This document shows, one piece after another, positions 1-11,566 of a stretch of 57,635 nt of DNA (the stretch's first letter is position 1; the number at the start of each line of letters is the position of its first letter). The position numbers were made by a program, and so were the translations under genes. The notes under the pieces are model-generated. The model saw only the letters and a list, made by a program, of their open reading frames with translations, ran no database searches and had not been told where the DNA came from. The stretch is from assembly GCA_002633005.1 (NCBI GenBank), contig NMRA01000079.1, positions 680,859 through 738,493 of the forward strand, given 5' to 3'. Origin of the DNA: Phoronis australis. Its lineage: Eukaryota; Phoronida; Phoronidae.

Positions 1-191
1 TCCTCAGTAGCCGCCTCGTTTCTCTCAACAGCTGCCTGTGCCTGTGCGTACTCTGCCTCGTTATACTCGGGCTCAAACTTGTACCCACCCAGTGAATGTC
101 CGTGAAAAAATTCTTCGTCACCACTGCTGTGAACAAGGTCTCCGTTACTCACACTACTGTCACTGTGATACGGGTCATCGACTCCAGCCAT
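1..191 (-). CDS. N-terminal exon of an unknown acidic protein, cut by the window edge
   Basis: Reading leftward from an ATG at 191-189, 63 codons stay open to the window edge. The product starts MAGVDDPYHSDSSVSN and is rich in Ser, Asp and Glu. It then carries a GYKFEPEY segment and an Ala/Glu/Gln-rich stretch that looks helical. There is no signal peptide or membrane segment. The composition is much more protein-like than the opposite strand, which is also open here. The short acidic leader followed by a 'Y-x-FEPEY' motif recalls the N-termini of invertebrate proteins with a P2X7-type cysteine-rich tail, but this is a weak resemblance from memory and the diagnostic part is outside the window. 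No GT donor is seen before the edge, so the exon continues. Identity is unknown; that it is coding is fairly likely. Confidence 0.55.
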   Translation of the reverse strand, partial: MAGVDDPYHSDSSVSNGDLVHSSGDEEFFHGHSLGGYKFEPEYNEAEYAQAQAAVERNEAATE

Positions 192-339
192 TTTCAGCTT
201 ACAACACACTAAACAATCCCTAAATCCAACGTAGTTGAGTTCACTACTAACCTATCTTGCTGCAGAATACTCGCCGATGGAAAGTGGTGGCGACAATTGT
301 TGAAAAACAGCACAAAACAAAAGTAGAATAGAACAGATT

Positions 340-545
340 CGCACGGTAAAGTCAACGCAAAACCAAGTGGCGGGAAACGCTTGCCTCCTAAAACGTCACT
401 TCCGGCGGAGTAGCGGACGAGTAATTTATAAAATTGCGAAAAGCTGTAATTATATAAGTGGAAAATATCTCTAGGATAACCAACCAACCTTATTTTAGCT
501 CAAAATGACATGGAAAAAGGTTGCCTTCGCCTTTAATTTAATACT
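340..545 (+). repeat. Diverged tandem duplicate, left copy
   Basis: This stretch aligns with about 1058-1230. Shared landmarks in the same order are a GGCGGGAAA start, CGTCACTT, a run ending in GGGAAGC/GAAAAGC-TGTAA, a GATAAYCAACSAAC block, and GACATGRAAAARRTTGC near the end. Divergence is considerable, so the duplication is old. It lies in the upstream flank of the minus-strand gene at 1-191 and may include its promoter. Confidence 0.6.
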
Positions 546-955
546 GTTACATTGGAGTGGATTCCGGACACAAATATGTATTGGCAAACATCTGAAGATT
601 AATAAAAAGCGCTTTGGCAGCCCGCTTAAGGCTGCAAGCACACACCGGCTGGCTGGTGTTCAGTTCACTTTTGTTGTGCTTATGTGTAGGCCTAGAGCTG
701 TGACCCCAATGACCCAGCTAGCACTGTTATACTGTAGACTGTGGCATTCCAGAAATTCCAAAGACGTACTGTTATTGTAAATTTGACAAGTGTTGCTCTG
801 CAGACTATATTGACTTCAGTGGGGCTCACGGTACTAGCGCCCAAGCTTCCTGACCTTTAACCTTACTATGCGTTGTTATGATTGGATAGGGACATGGCGC
901 AAAGCGTCACCTAGCGGATCAAGAATGTTACAAATTTCTGGCGTTGCGGTAAGTA
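505..955 (+). repeat. Dispersed repeat D1, uninterrupted copy
   Basis: The stretch matches, in inverted orientation, 32535-32287 followed by 31052-30883, which lie immediately upstream of the 494-codon minus-strand gene. Shared landmarks include TTGGCAAACATCTGAAGA, AGCGCTTTGGCAGCCCGCTT, CCCAAGCTTCCTGACCTTTA and GTTACAAATTTCTGGCGTTG. Homology to the other copy ends just before a consensus splice donor, GCG|GTAAGT, at about 951. A short third piece with the same final block lies near 33123-33145. No long reading frame is supported here. Confidence 0.75.
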
Positions 956-1057
956 CATGTAGCAGCCGTGCGGCATGTTCACTGACTCGTAAACAAATGC
1001 AAAGAACGACCGAACTTATAACAACCGGGGGAAAATAATAATAACTGACTCGACAGC

Positions 1058-1230
1058 TGACACAAAATGGCGGGAAATTCTTAACCCCTAATCGTCACTT
1101 ATGGAGTAAAGCACGACTTATTATAATAAAATGACGGGAAGCCGTAACTGAAAAATATGACAGAGATAATCAACGAACAGTATTTTTTATCAACAGTGAC
1201 ATGAAAAAGATTGCATTCTCCTTTAACAGG
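1058..1230 (+). repeat. Diverged tandem duplicate, right copy
   Basis: Partner of about 340-545 (same order of landmarks, many substitutions and small gaps). It lies about 0.4 kb upstream of SDR gene A. The rest of 1231-1520 shows a GA-rich run near 1374-1398 and no other structure. Confidence 0.55.
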
Positions 1231-1520
1231 CTCGTACGATTCTAACAGCTAAATTAGACCCAGAGGAATGCTCTAACGCCGGTTTAAAAATAAATCCAAC
1301 ACTGGGCGCACGTATCAAGTTCCCGTGATAAAAGTGGCAGAGATTCTCAGATTCGATTTACGGCACTTCGTGGGCGAGAGAGAGGGAGATAGAGAGGTCG
1401 TCAAAAACATCGATTGAGCGTGGATTTATCGGTATGACCAAAGACATGTTTTTACAAAACACACACGCGTACTATCAGCACCAGTACTGATAGTGTTCTT
1501 CAAGTTTCGCTCGTTACAAG

Positions 1521-1540
1521 TAGGTCAGACGTTAGTGTCG
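1521..1540 (+). promoter_or_regulatory. Conserved promoter/5'UTR block of SDR gene A
   Basis: TAGGTCAGAC followed by two variable bases and TAGTGTCG is shared with 6404-6423 upstream of gene B. In both genes the block lies about 70 bases before the ATG. The TCAGAC inside it resembles an initiator element, so transcription may start here. Conservation is visible in the sequence; the initiator role is inference. A TATA-like TTATAA lies at about 1553-1558, which is downstream and so unlikely to be the TATA box. Confidence 0.45.
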
Positions 1541-1594
1541 ATAACGGCTTTCTTATAAGCTCATCTGCAACACCAACAAAAATACTCGGCCATT

Positions 1595-4500
1595 ATGGAT
1601 TCTACGAAAGAGTACGATGCTAAATACAAACAACCCGACTTGGATGCAACCTTAACCAAAGGAAGGTTTAGCGGTAAAGTTGCTGTAGTAACTGGTGGCG
1701 CTCAGGGTATTGGACGAGCGACTGTGGAAAGATTTTGGTGAGTGTGCACAATGTACAGACATGATTAAAAACTTGAAGTTGACTGAAGAGCTACCTGCAT
1801 GGATTGATGTATAGCTAGGTACATTCAAACGGTTCAAGTCCTGAAGTCGTGCTAACTTTTGTGGTATGACTATTGCCTTCCGGGTGTGACGTAGAGTTTC
1901 TCAATCCGCTTGCCAAGAGCTATTTTGTTTGGGCCGGGCGATTTGGACACGTACCGGTAAACCTACGTGAGAAACCCCGGTTTAAGTTACCGTGACGTTG
2001 TGTTTTTCTACATTTGCCTTTGATAGCTGGTCTATTGAAAGTGCTGAGTGTACCATTCAATATCATTTTCAGTAATGATGGCGCATCCGTTGCGATATTC
2101 GACCTGAACAGCAGTTTGGGCAAAGGTTTGGAAGAAAAAATGACGTCACTGGGAATGAAAGCAAGATTTTACGAAGTCGACGTTACGAAAGAAGACCAGT
2201 GCGTGGAGGCGGTAAAAAGGGTCGCAGACGATAATGGTGGAATGATCCATTTTCTTGTGACCTGCGCGGTGACCTTTGAAAGTCTGAACATTCGTACGTT
2301 TTGGTTGCTGTTAAGTGCATGCCTATCGATGTCATTTTGATGTAAAAATGTTGAAATTCACAAACTGATGAAATCTTTCGCGCAAACTTTTTGCTAATTT
2401 GTTCGTGTTTTTTGCACATTTTCCTGAAAATTGCGGAATGTTTCATTTCCCAAATTTCACGGAACTTGGCGGAAAAATTCTAGTGAGCGAAAATGTAAAG
2501 GTGCACAGAGCTAGCGTGCAGCGCACCCCTGTGAGCTGCTTATTCAACACAAATTTTTCGCAAGTAGTCCACCTAAGCCGGTGGGTGTAATGTTCCATTT
2601 ACTGAGTTACTGTGTTTTCAACAATCTCGTGCCTAGTAATTTTATTGCCGTGGCCATTCCCAATTTTGGAGAAAAAAGTGTGTCATTTCATTTCGTAATA
2701 GCTACTTGAAATAGCATTCATGAAATCAAAATATCATGTCGTGCCTTACAAGCATTTATGAAATAACAACTTGTTTGAACAGATCAAATTTTGGTAAATT
2801 TTCAACATGGTGGTTTCCTTTTGTTGCGTTGGATACAAAAATCACTGAAAGCCTGATAAAAAAGTACATGTACGTATCAAACCGTACGATTTTACGAAAC
2901 GTTTCATGATACAGAATGTACCACTGAAAGTTTATTGATTGCGTTAATGCAAACCGTCAGTTTCATGAAAAGTTGGCAACAAAGAAAAATTTGTCATGCT
3001 GGTGTAAAACTAAGAACTAACGAGTAGCATTCTAGGTATTTTTGAAGGATTTTAATTTTGCAAGTTACACTTATGAAATGGCTTGTTTAAGGCTAACCTC
3101 TTACCTTGATTTTTGACAGACGAATGCTGCAGACAAAACGCAATGCGAATAAATTGATTTTTTACGATTTCAGCGACAGGCTTTCCAATTCTGTTCTTGT
3201 TATAGGGCTATTGCCCTTACGAGAAGGTCACCTAAATACTCTAGGGCTATAACATGTGGGATATGCTCGGCTGACACTGCAAAAAGCTACGTTTTAATTT
3301 GCAGCCATCACGGAGTTGCCGATTGATGTTTTCAAGAAGACGCTGGAGGTCAATGTTATTGGTGTATCCAACATGGTTCAAGCCTGTTTTCCCTTTATGA
3401 AAGGTAGACCCTAAAATCATTCGAGGACGCATTCAATTGCTTGTCACTAACATGACGCTCGTGTTTCGAGTTTATATCAGGATATCAAAAATAATAATAA
3501 TTTAAAAAACAAATAACTAAAACGAAAAGCTGGTTAGTAAGGCACAGCAAGGCTTACATGTATTTATTTTCTTATCGTGTCATCTTTGCATATTCAGTTA
3601 TATTTACATACATTATGGTTATAGTCAAATAAAACCAGCCAATCGATCAACCAATCACCTTTACTCATTTTAAAGGTGTTTTAGCGATACTAGGCGTACA
3701 TGTACATGTAGTTTTCGAAAACTACGCTACTTATGAGATGTATTTTCGTACCTCCGCTAAAGAGGAGAGTTGGATTCGGGATGCCGGCATTCAGCTGCAG
3801 TAAGCTCACCGTGAGTGACAAGAGTTCGTGAGGAGCAAGGAATGTGCTTTTGGGAGTGGCAAGGATTCCGCCCTTAAATGCCATCATTAGTTTACTGGTG
3901 ACAAATGCTCTGTTTTTCAATTACTAGTACATGTATTCTAAAGGAACTTGAAATGAAAGTTATCTGGAACATTCTACTGTTGACTTAGTCTCCCACTTGA
4001 ACGTTTCAGAGAATGGAGCCGAGTGCGCCGTGGTGAACTTGGGTAGTGTCCGTAATCACTGCGCGGTAATTAACATGTCCGCTTACAGCGCTGCTAAGGG
4101 GGCTGTCATGATGCTGAGCAAATGTATAGCACTTGACCTGTCCTCACACGGAGTGAGGGTTAATACTGTGTCCCCAGGGGCGGTGTGGACGCCGGCCCAG
4201 GTAAGAACACTACACACCCTACTTTGCGATGGAAACGATTTGCCACTGGTGCCTTTATTTTAAAACCACATGCAGAACCAACTTTGAAAATTGTTGTTTC
4301 TAGTTACACATAGTAATAAGATTCCGCCTACAGTAGGTCATTATCACGTTTTTGGGGTCTGAAAACCAACATGTTGCCCCCGTTGACAGTCATTGTATAC
4401 GGTACTTCACGGATTTTTCCGTAATCAACGGAAAAATACACCTTGACATTGCTACCTTGACACTTTTTCAGATTGAAGCTCATAACTTCGGCTTGACAAA

Positions 4501-5162
4501 GTTGTCCCTGCTTGGGTCATTTAGATACTTTAGATAATTTTATCTTTGTTTTCACTGGTTTGCATGAAGAACATGCAGTAAGTCCACTTGTTACATGGCA
4601 CACTTTGTGTTAAAATTGTGCCAACGGAAAGAGTATCAAAAGTGCCTTTGAAAACGCGAAAGACAAGTAAAGTCAAGGAAAGTGCAACAAATAACCATAT
4701 GGAAAAAGCGAAAACGGTTCATTGATGCTAAGTTCATTGCCAAAACAAGCCCTTTCCAGGTTCAGAGACTGGTTGCCTTTCTGGAAATGACTGAAACTAA
4801 ATCAAATGTACGTATACACAGTACATATTAATCTAATTACATATTAAAACAGTTTCATAGTTAGTTTTGTTGACCTAATAAAATTCCAATTGACCGCCAT
4901 GCTGTGTTAAACAGGTGAGGAATTATAGTTAGACGGATTATTTTCTGTTTTGTAGGAATTCAATGGCGATACTGAACGAGGAGGCAAGTACGAAACAGAG
5001 TTCAGTAAGTGTCTGATGACTCCACGTGCATATATCGAATCTGCCGGCGTGGCGTCAGTGGTCGCGTTCCTATGTAGTAAAGACGCCATGTACATCGATG
5101 GTGCTGACATACCTGTGGATTGTGGATATGCGGCAATGGGACCCGAAGGGCCCGGGCAGTAG
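1595..5162 (+). CDS. Short-chain dehydrogenase/reductase, tandem gene A (5 exons)
   Basis: Exons 1595-1737, 2073-2293, 3305-3403, 4010-4200 and 4956-5162 join in frame to 286 codons, with GT-AG introns throughout (the third donor, GTAGAC, is weak). Classical SDR features in order: coenzyme motif TGGAQGIG (residues 33-40), Asp58 after the second strand (favours NAD(H) over NADP(H)), Asp84 contacting adenine, catalytic Asn138, Ser167, Tyr180 and Lys184 (YSAAK), and the SPG turn after strand six. The length is usual for the family. The NNAG motif is replaced by TCAV (111-114), which is unusual. There is no signal peptide, so a soluble enzyme is expected. The C-terminus (DIPVDCGY...) matches the family's final strand. 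The ATG is the first in frame and sits about 70 bases after the promoter block. Substrate is unknown: steroid, retinoid, quinone and small carbonyl reductases all share this pattern. Confidence 0.9.
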
Positions 5163-5376
5163 AAGGATGTGATTTGAAATAAGGTGGATATGACAGGCTG
5201 CCAGTTGCCAGTGTGACGTGGGCGCTGACACCAAGCAAATACGTTTTGCCTTAAATATAGCCAGCAAGACCTCGTGGGTGTTCATGAGCTGATGATTCGG
5301 ACGAGAACTGTTGGCATGGAAACGAGTGTAAAGATGTAATGAGGACAAGATCATGCCATATAAAAAATGTTGAGTG

Positions 5377-5382
5377 AATAAA
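5377..5382 (+). terminator. Poly(A) signal of gene A
   Basis: AATAAA lies 215 bases after the stop codon, in a 3' flank that aligns with gene B's 3' flank, including the matching signal at 11707. This makes it the likely cleavage signal. Confidence 0.7.
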
Positions 5383-6403
5383 ATGCTATATTCGCTAAAG
5401 CTGATTATCAAGAAAAGTGGACTACGTTTCATATTACAATATAATGAAACTAAGCACGTATTTGCCGAGTAGACGAATTGGTTTTATGTACGTCAAATAA
5501 TCGGACAAGAGCATATTCCTAACAGATGAATCCCAATTTTTCCTACCAGCCTCATCCAATGTGACAAGCACGTCATAAACTGATTTTGGATTTCAATGTG
5601 CTGGCATTTTTTACAATTTAAACCAATATTTGATCAATTTAGCAAACAGCTTTACATAAATTGGAAAACTTCCCAGTTTTCCCAGGACAGCATCATTTGA
5701 ACAGTAGCTCCCAGCAGTTGCTTACAGAATTTCAATCGGGCGCGTTCGATACTAGAATAATTATTCTTTAAATCCCCGAATCTCACTGACATAGCTAATG
5801 ACACTGAGCATACGTTTAATAAAAAAAACTTAAGTGCAATTTTCTGTGAAAATCGTCCACATTTTAAGTGAAAACGTTTAATTTAAATAATTGCTTTCTG
5901 TGCCTGGTGAGACACAGTTTCCGTAGCTTGCGTCCAGACTAACTTAAGAGTATCAAATACCCACTGCACGTTTTTCTACGATGAGATAACATCAATTTTG
6001 TCATTTCCAAAATGCCAGTTTTCGTATTTTCTCAATGGTTCACGTTTTCTAAATATTCTAAGTATTCTGCGCAGGTGTTATTTCGCAATAAATGTGCAGC
6101 TTGCACCTGGTGCGAAAAATCATCACTTATAAATCAGAAACGATGAATTCTACCCAGCCATCAGTTCAAAACTACGTCCTAGTAGAAACTGTGGTGGTCT
6201 GGGGTGCAATAAAGACGACCAGGTTTGCAAAACATGGTGAGGGAGAGGGGGAGGAAAAGGAAGAGTTTGTCGATCCTATTGCCTACTATTCGTTGATTTA
6301 TTAGCCTGACCTAGTTTATGACTATTCAAAGCACTTACAGACAGATGTACACACAACACGAATACATTAATTAACGTTAATAATGTGGCGTGACTGTTCT
6401 CGC
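5383..6403. other. Intergenic between genes A and B
   Basis: AT-rich sequence with no supported gene. The short frame at 6092-6304 has poor composition and no homology I recognise. No repeat of note. Confidence 0.6.
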
Positions 6404-6423
6404 TAGGTCAGACAGTAGTGTCG
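6404..6423 (+). promoter_or_regulatory. Conserved promoter/5'UTR block of SDR gene B
   Basis: Matches 1521-1540 upstream of gene A (TAGGTCAGAC, two variable bases, TAGTGTCG) and ends 48 bases before the ATG. It is not found upstream of gene C. Confidence 0.45.
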
Positions 6424-6471
6424 CTCGAGAACTTCTGCCGATAAAAGGTCGTAGCCAACATTTCGTACTTG

Positions 6472-9400
6472 ATGGATTCTGCGATAAGAAAGTACGATGC
6501 TAACTGCGAGCAACCAGACTTGGATGCACCCTTGACTAAGGGACGGTTTAGCAGTAAAGTTGCTGTAGTAACTGGCGGCGCCCGGGGTATTGGACGAGAG
6601 GTTGTGGAACGATTTTGGTGAGTGTCGGCTAGTTAAAAATAAATGCATAAGTTGACTGCAGCCCAGAGCAATCTGAACAGTGTAGTGTCGACACACAATT
6701 AATGCATAATTCAGTTGTACACTCAAACGATTGGAGTCATGTTACTTTACTCTTATAGCCGAGTCACTTTCTTAGCTATTTCTCTTGGTGTTTCCAACAG
6801 TTCATCTCCGTTAACCTTGTAATACCTGATCTATTTATGCGCGCACCCTGCCTAAAATATAGGAGAGCTCGAATTTTTGACACTGTGGATCTTTTACACG
6901 TATTAACAAAAAAAACAAACAAAAAATCGGGGTACCACGTTCAGAGCTATGAGTTGTGCATTTGCACCATTTTAGTGAACTTTTGCCTCATTTTCTCGGA
7001 CTTTTTGTGTCTCTAAGGCAGACTTTTTTGCCCACGGGGGCTCGTTTGAGCCCCTCTCCCCTTGGTGCACGCAAGCTATTGAAGACCTCAGTTGAGTAAA
7101 CCATTGACACACAGATCATTTTCAGTAATGATGGCGCATCTGTTGCGATATTCGACCTGAACAACAGCCTGGGGAAAGCTTTGGAAGAAAAAATGATGTC
7201 ACTGGGTATGAAAGCAAGATTTTACGAAGTTGACGTTACGAACGAAAACCAGTGCGTGGAGGCGGCGAAAAGGTTCGCAGACTACAATGGTGGCGTGATC
7301 CACTTTCTTGTGACCTGCGCGGTGACTTTCGAAAGCATATTTATCCGTACGTTTTCGCTTATTGCTATTAAGTGTAAGCCTATCGATGTCACCTGTCATC
7401 TTGATGTCAAAAACGTTGAAACTTACAGACTGTGAATCTTTTGCGCAACAAATTTGCTAATGTATGGGCCCGTTAAGAGAATATTAAAAGGTGGTCTATA
7501 TGAAAACCACTGAATAAATTTTCAATATTCAGTCTATGCGTCAAAATTCAAAACAACTGCATTTTTTGTACATGGATGAGTATCCTACTAAAAAAATCTA
7601 AATGCCAAATGTTGTGCACCCAGTGACCCCTAATTTTGGCACTGGAGCACTAGGCCGCAGTTGGTCATATTAGCAGTCTCCAAAATAGCATGTTTTCAGC
7701 AACGAAAATAAGTAACTTACAAAACAAATTGAAAGCATACTGTAAATAATTATATGGCATTTGCTCAAATTGGACGGCCTTGTGCTAGATAATTCCTAGC
7801 TAATTGTGACCATCTTACTACCATACAGCACCTTGCAGCTTTATGTAACTTTTTGAACATACAACTAAGGAGTAGCCTAAATCTTGATGACTGACCAAAA
7901 AACATCTTGCCTCAACTTTACATTGAGTGAAAATTGTCTTGCAATACTGTCGATTTTGAAAATAATGAGCAGAGTTTATAGACAAATTGAGCGGAAGTTT
8001 GAAGCCCCATTAATCTTGGAAAAGAGTGACGGAGACCCGGCTTACCAGCGATATCCTGTCGGGGGCCCTCAAGGGGTAAACCTTGCTCTATACTACATGT
8101 ACATGTATGTTGTGAAATGTTCTCTTGAATTTTCTCTCTTATATCCTCATTCGCAGTCTTTCTTTTCTCAACTGTCCACGGTCCCACGCCTATGTCGGTT
8201 GCCAAGGTTTAACCCAGATGCTGCCTGCAAAAATTTTAGGGTGCACGTGCCCCCCTGGCCCCCCGACTTCCCACGACCCAGCACATGATTTCTAATGGCA
8301 AACTTCTTATCATGATGTGCGAGTTAAAATGTGATGCGCAAAACGAGTTTGTTGGATGGTTTTTCAATACTTAACGATTTCTGGTTCGAGTGTGGTGTTT
8401 TTACACGTTGGTAGCCTGCATGCTCGCTCTACGGTGACAATGTGGGAAATGTTGCAATGACACAGCAGCAATTAAGTGACGTTTTGCTTTGCAGCCTTCA
8501 CAGAATTGCCGACCGAAATTTTTAAGAAGACGATGGAGGTCAACGTTATTGGTGTATCCAACATAGTTCAAGCCTGCTTTCCCTTCATGAAAGGTAGACC
8601 CTCAAATCATTCGAGGACTTATTCAACATGACCGGTCTCGGATTACCCATCGAAATTCGAATCTCACTGTATTTACAAACAATGCCGCAGTATCCACCAA
8701 GCACTTTCTTGTTTCGTGCCATTCGAGTTTCACACGTTCATTTTGTTGTGGTATTCTTTACAAGTCTTTCTGAACTGCATTAATCTACTCGTCCATCCAA
8801 TGCCAACGAAGTGATACTGCTGCACTTGCTGTGAGTTGCAACTTCGACGGGAGATATACCTGTAGTAAAACTTGACAAACCATGTGTGGATGCACGGTGT
8901 CACGATCTTCGCTTTCCCGACATTAACAAAAGATAAGGAAATGCGCGGCAATTGGAAAAAGCAAATCCGTCGGGTTAATCTTGAACCGATAAGAATCCCC
9001 TCTCTGACACCTTTCCTTTCCAACAGACCTACAATGTACTCTTAAAGGGTTTAAATCCGGAGAACACACACATCGACAACTTCCGACATGACCTGTGAAA
9101 ATGTCGAGGCCCGTGAAAACAACGCACTTTCTATCATATACATGTACCTCCGAGTTCCATCGATGTGTAATTCTGGACGGCCTTATTGTTTGTTACAAGC
9201 ATAACTTTCGTGGTTTGAGGTCTTCAAACATTGAAAAGTTGGGTTAGTGAGGAGCGATAAATCGTTCATAGTTGTTTGTTTTCTTTCTTATCATGTCTTT
9301 TCCTTGCTGTCATTCATTTATATCTAAAATTGATTGCTCAATATAACCATCCAAACAACCAATCAATCAGTCCGACTCGGCTCAAAAAAGTTCTAATTGT

Positions 9401-11211
9401 ACTACCTTTCTAAAACTAGACTACTCGTGAACTACATGTACAATTACATGTACCTACCTCTGCTAGAGAGGAGAGTTGGATTCGGGATGTTCGAATGAAT
9501 TCAGCGTCGATGGGCTTGTTGTGCGTGGCAAGAGTTATTGTAGAACTGACTTCCGCTCTTGACTGTGCCATTGTTAAGTTTGCAATTGGCGAATCTTGCA
9601 CTACTTGTATATTGAATTGGGAATTGAAATGAAATTCACCAATTAATTAGAACATTCTGTCGTAATGTTGTGATTGAGTCTTCTTCTCGGTCGTTTCGCA
9701 GATGGAGCCGAGTGTGCAGTGGTGAACATGGGCAGTGTCTACAATCACTGCGCGAGAATTAACATGTCCGGCTACAGCGCTGCTAAGGGGGCTGTCATGA
9801 TGCTGAGCAAATGTATGGCACTTGACCTGTCCTCACACGGAGTGAGGGTTAATACTGTGTCTCCAGGGGCGGTGTGGACGACATTTCGGGTAAGAACACT
9901 ACACAATTGGGAAATTGCATTATTCATAGACATCAGAATACATGAACCTAGGCAATAATGAATGCTGTGTGACTAAGAAGATTTGTAATTGAGACCCAAG
10001 TTTTAAAACCGAATGCAGCGCCATCCTTGAAAAAACGGTTGTTTTGGTATCTGTGTTTGAGAGAAAATCCTCCGTTATCGGTCCTAATTACCGTACACAT
10101 ACTTGAAACAAAAAGGATCTGCATCTGTCACTGTCATATTTTGGGGTCAGAAAATGAGCATGTTGACCTCTGTTAAAGTCAACGGAAGAGTTATCGAGGC
10201 ACTGTTAATTTGTCCCGGGTTGAAACTAGCAGCTTCGGCTTGATAGGCTTGCTCCAGTTTTGGAAATTTAAATGTTCTTATCTTTGTTTTCGCCTGCTCG
10301 CATCAAGAACACGGGGGTTAATCCTATCGGTAAAAATGTAGGTAACGGAAATAAGTGCATGTGATGAAAGTCTCTGTTCGTGTTCACAACCTGGTGCCAA
10401 TTGAAAAAGTATGAAAATGTCTATAAAAGTTTCAGTATTTGTCTTTGAAAATGCGAAAACAAAGTCGAATGGGCACATGGAAAGTGCGAATTGGTTTGGT
10501 AATGTTAACACAATTGTTCAAAGGCTGGTAATTTTGTTGGAAATATTAAAAATAGATCAAAAATGTACAATGTTAACTAATACCAGATGAAAACACACTT
10601 TAAGCTTCAGTTTTAAATGTACATGCATATGTAAATATTAAAGAAAACATTGAACACACATTGTTTGTGTTCCATAATTCCACACCGGTTGAGATTTGCA
10701 TATACACTTAGGCTCACGATTTTATGAGGGGATGCCCACTGCTAAGTCTGATTGGATGCTTGTGTTTGACCGGTAGTCCCGGTGGCTCAGCGGCTTAAGT
10801 GTCTACACGGATGGTAGAGGGTCCTGAGTTAGAGTCCTAGTCGGGGGCAGAATTCTTTTCGGACTTATGCTCATTAGGTCACGTGATGTGGCCATTAAGC
10901 GGAGTGCAGACCAGATTTGAAATGTTTGTAATCTTCAGTTTTGTTAAGAAATACACAAGAAATTTCTCGTGAATGCCATAGTACTGTATGTGCTAAACAA
11001 GCCAAGAGTTACTATAGGAAATTTTTTTCTTTTCTAGACGAACGACCCATTTTGCAAAAACCTTATGACTCCACGTGTGTTGATCAAAGCTGCTGGCGTT
11101 GCGTCAGTGATAACTTTCTTATGTAGTAAAGACGCCATGTACATCGATGGTGCTGACATCCCTGTGGATTGTGGATACACGGCGATGGGACCCGAAGGGC
11201 CCGGGCAGTAG
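6472..11211 (+). CDS. Short-chain dehydrogenase/reductase, tandem gene B (5 exons)
   Basis: Exons 6472-6617, 7126-7346, 8495-8593, 9702-9889 and 11038-11211 join in frame to 275 codons with the same intron phases as gene A. TGGARGIG lies at 34-41, and the catalytic set is Asn139, Ser167, Tyr180 and Lys184. The NNAG position reads TCAV as in A. Exon 1 has one extra codon. Exon 5 is 33 bases shorter than in A and C: the acceptor falls inside sequence that corresponds to coding sequence in A, removing 11 residues of the region before the last helices, which helps form the substrate pocket in this family. Residues around it (WTTFR, then TNDPFCKN) are also diverged. The frame is intact and there is no stop, so this is either a specialised paralog or one losing function. 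Introns 3 and 4 are enlarged by inserted repeats. NAD(H)-dependent reductase activity is inferred from the family; substrate unknown. Confidence 0.82.
8632..9040 (+). repeat. Dispersed repeat D4, copy in intron 3 of gene B
   Basis: Aligns with about 40835-41225 in the same orientation. Shared landmarks include CGAATCTCACTGTATTT, ACAATGCCGCA, GAGTTTCACA and later TCCTTTCCAACA / TCCTTCCAACA. The matching intron of gene A lacks it (606 against 1108 bases), so it was inserted after the A/B duplication or lost from A. Confidence 0.6.
10776..10848 (+). repeat. tRNA-like sequence, probably the head of a tRNA-derived SINE
   Basis: The stretch is 73 bases long. It has a box A match (TGGCTCAGCGG), a perfect 5-bp anticodon stem TCTAC/GTAGA around a 7-base loop (ACGGATG), and a degenerate box B (GTTAGAGTCC). 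The acceptor arm pairs at about 6 of 7 positions if a G-U pair is allowed, and the T arm at about 4 of 5. The anticodon would read GGA (Ser), but position 33 is C instead of T and there is no variable arm as expected for Ser, so a functional tRNA is unlikely. It lies in intron 4 of gene B. A SINE head or a decayed tRNA copy fits better. Confidence 0.5.
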
Positions 11212-11270
11212 AAAGATGTGCTTCGAAATAAGATGGATGTAACGAGCCGCTAAGTGCCTGTGTGACGTGT

Positions 11271-11566
11271 TCAAACCAGGTCGCAAGCTGGTCGTATAGA
11301 GATCGGTACATTGGGGTATCCCATGTTCACTTTGTTTTTCTGTATTATCAAAGATAATGGCAACCATTTATCCGTAACTGGAGATGTGAGCCCAAGGTAC
11401 AATAGCCATGATACCCGTATTGTTACATGCATATCCAATAAAGATGAAACAAAGGAAAACAATGGTAGTGTCCCAGAGGCGACAACCAAACGACGCGCTT
11501 ACGCTGGTCATGGATGTCGCAAGTTAAACAATACCCTCCGACCTCCGTACGACTTCATATGGCATG
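11271..11566. repeat. Insertion in the 3' UTR of gene B
   Basis: The 3' flanks of genes A and B align on both sides (GTGTGACGTG before it; GACACC-AGCAAATACG after it), but gene B carries about 300 additional bases here. The insert contains its own AATAAA near 11438. No terminal repeats or known family were recognised. Confidence 0.5.

Noticed and set aside
10776-10848. A functional tRNA-Ser gene
   Set aside because: No U33, no long variable arm, degenerate box B, and imperfect acceptor and T arms.
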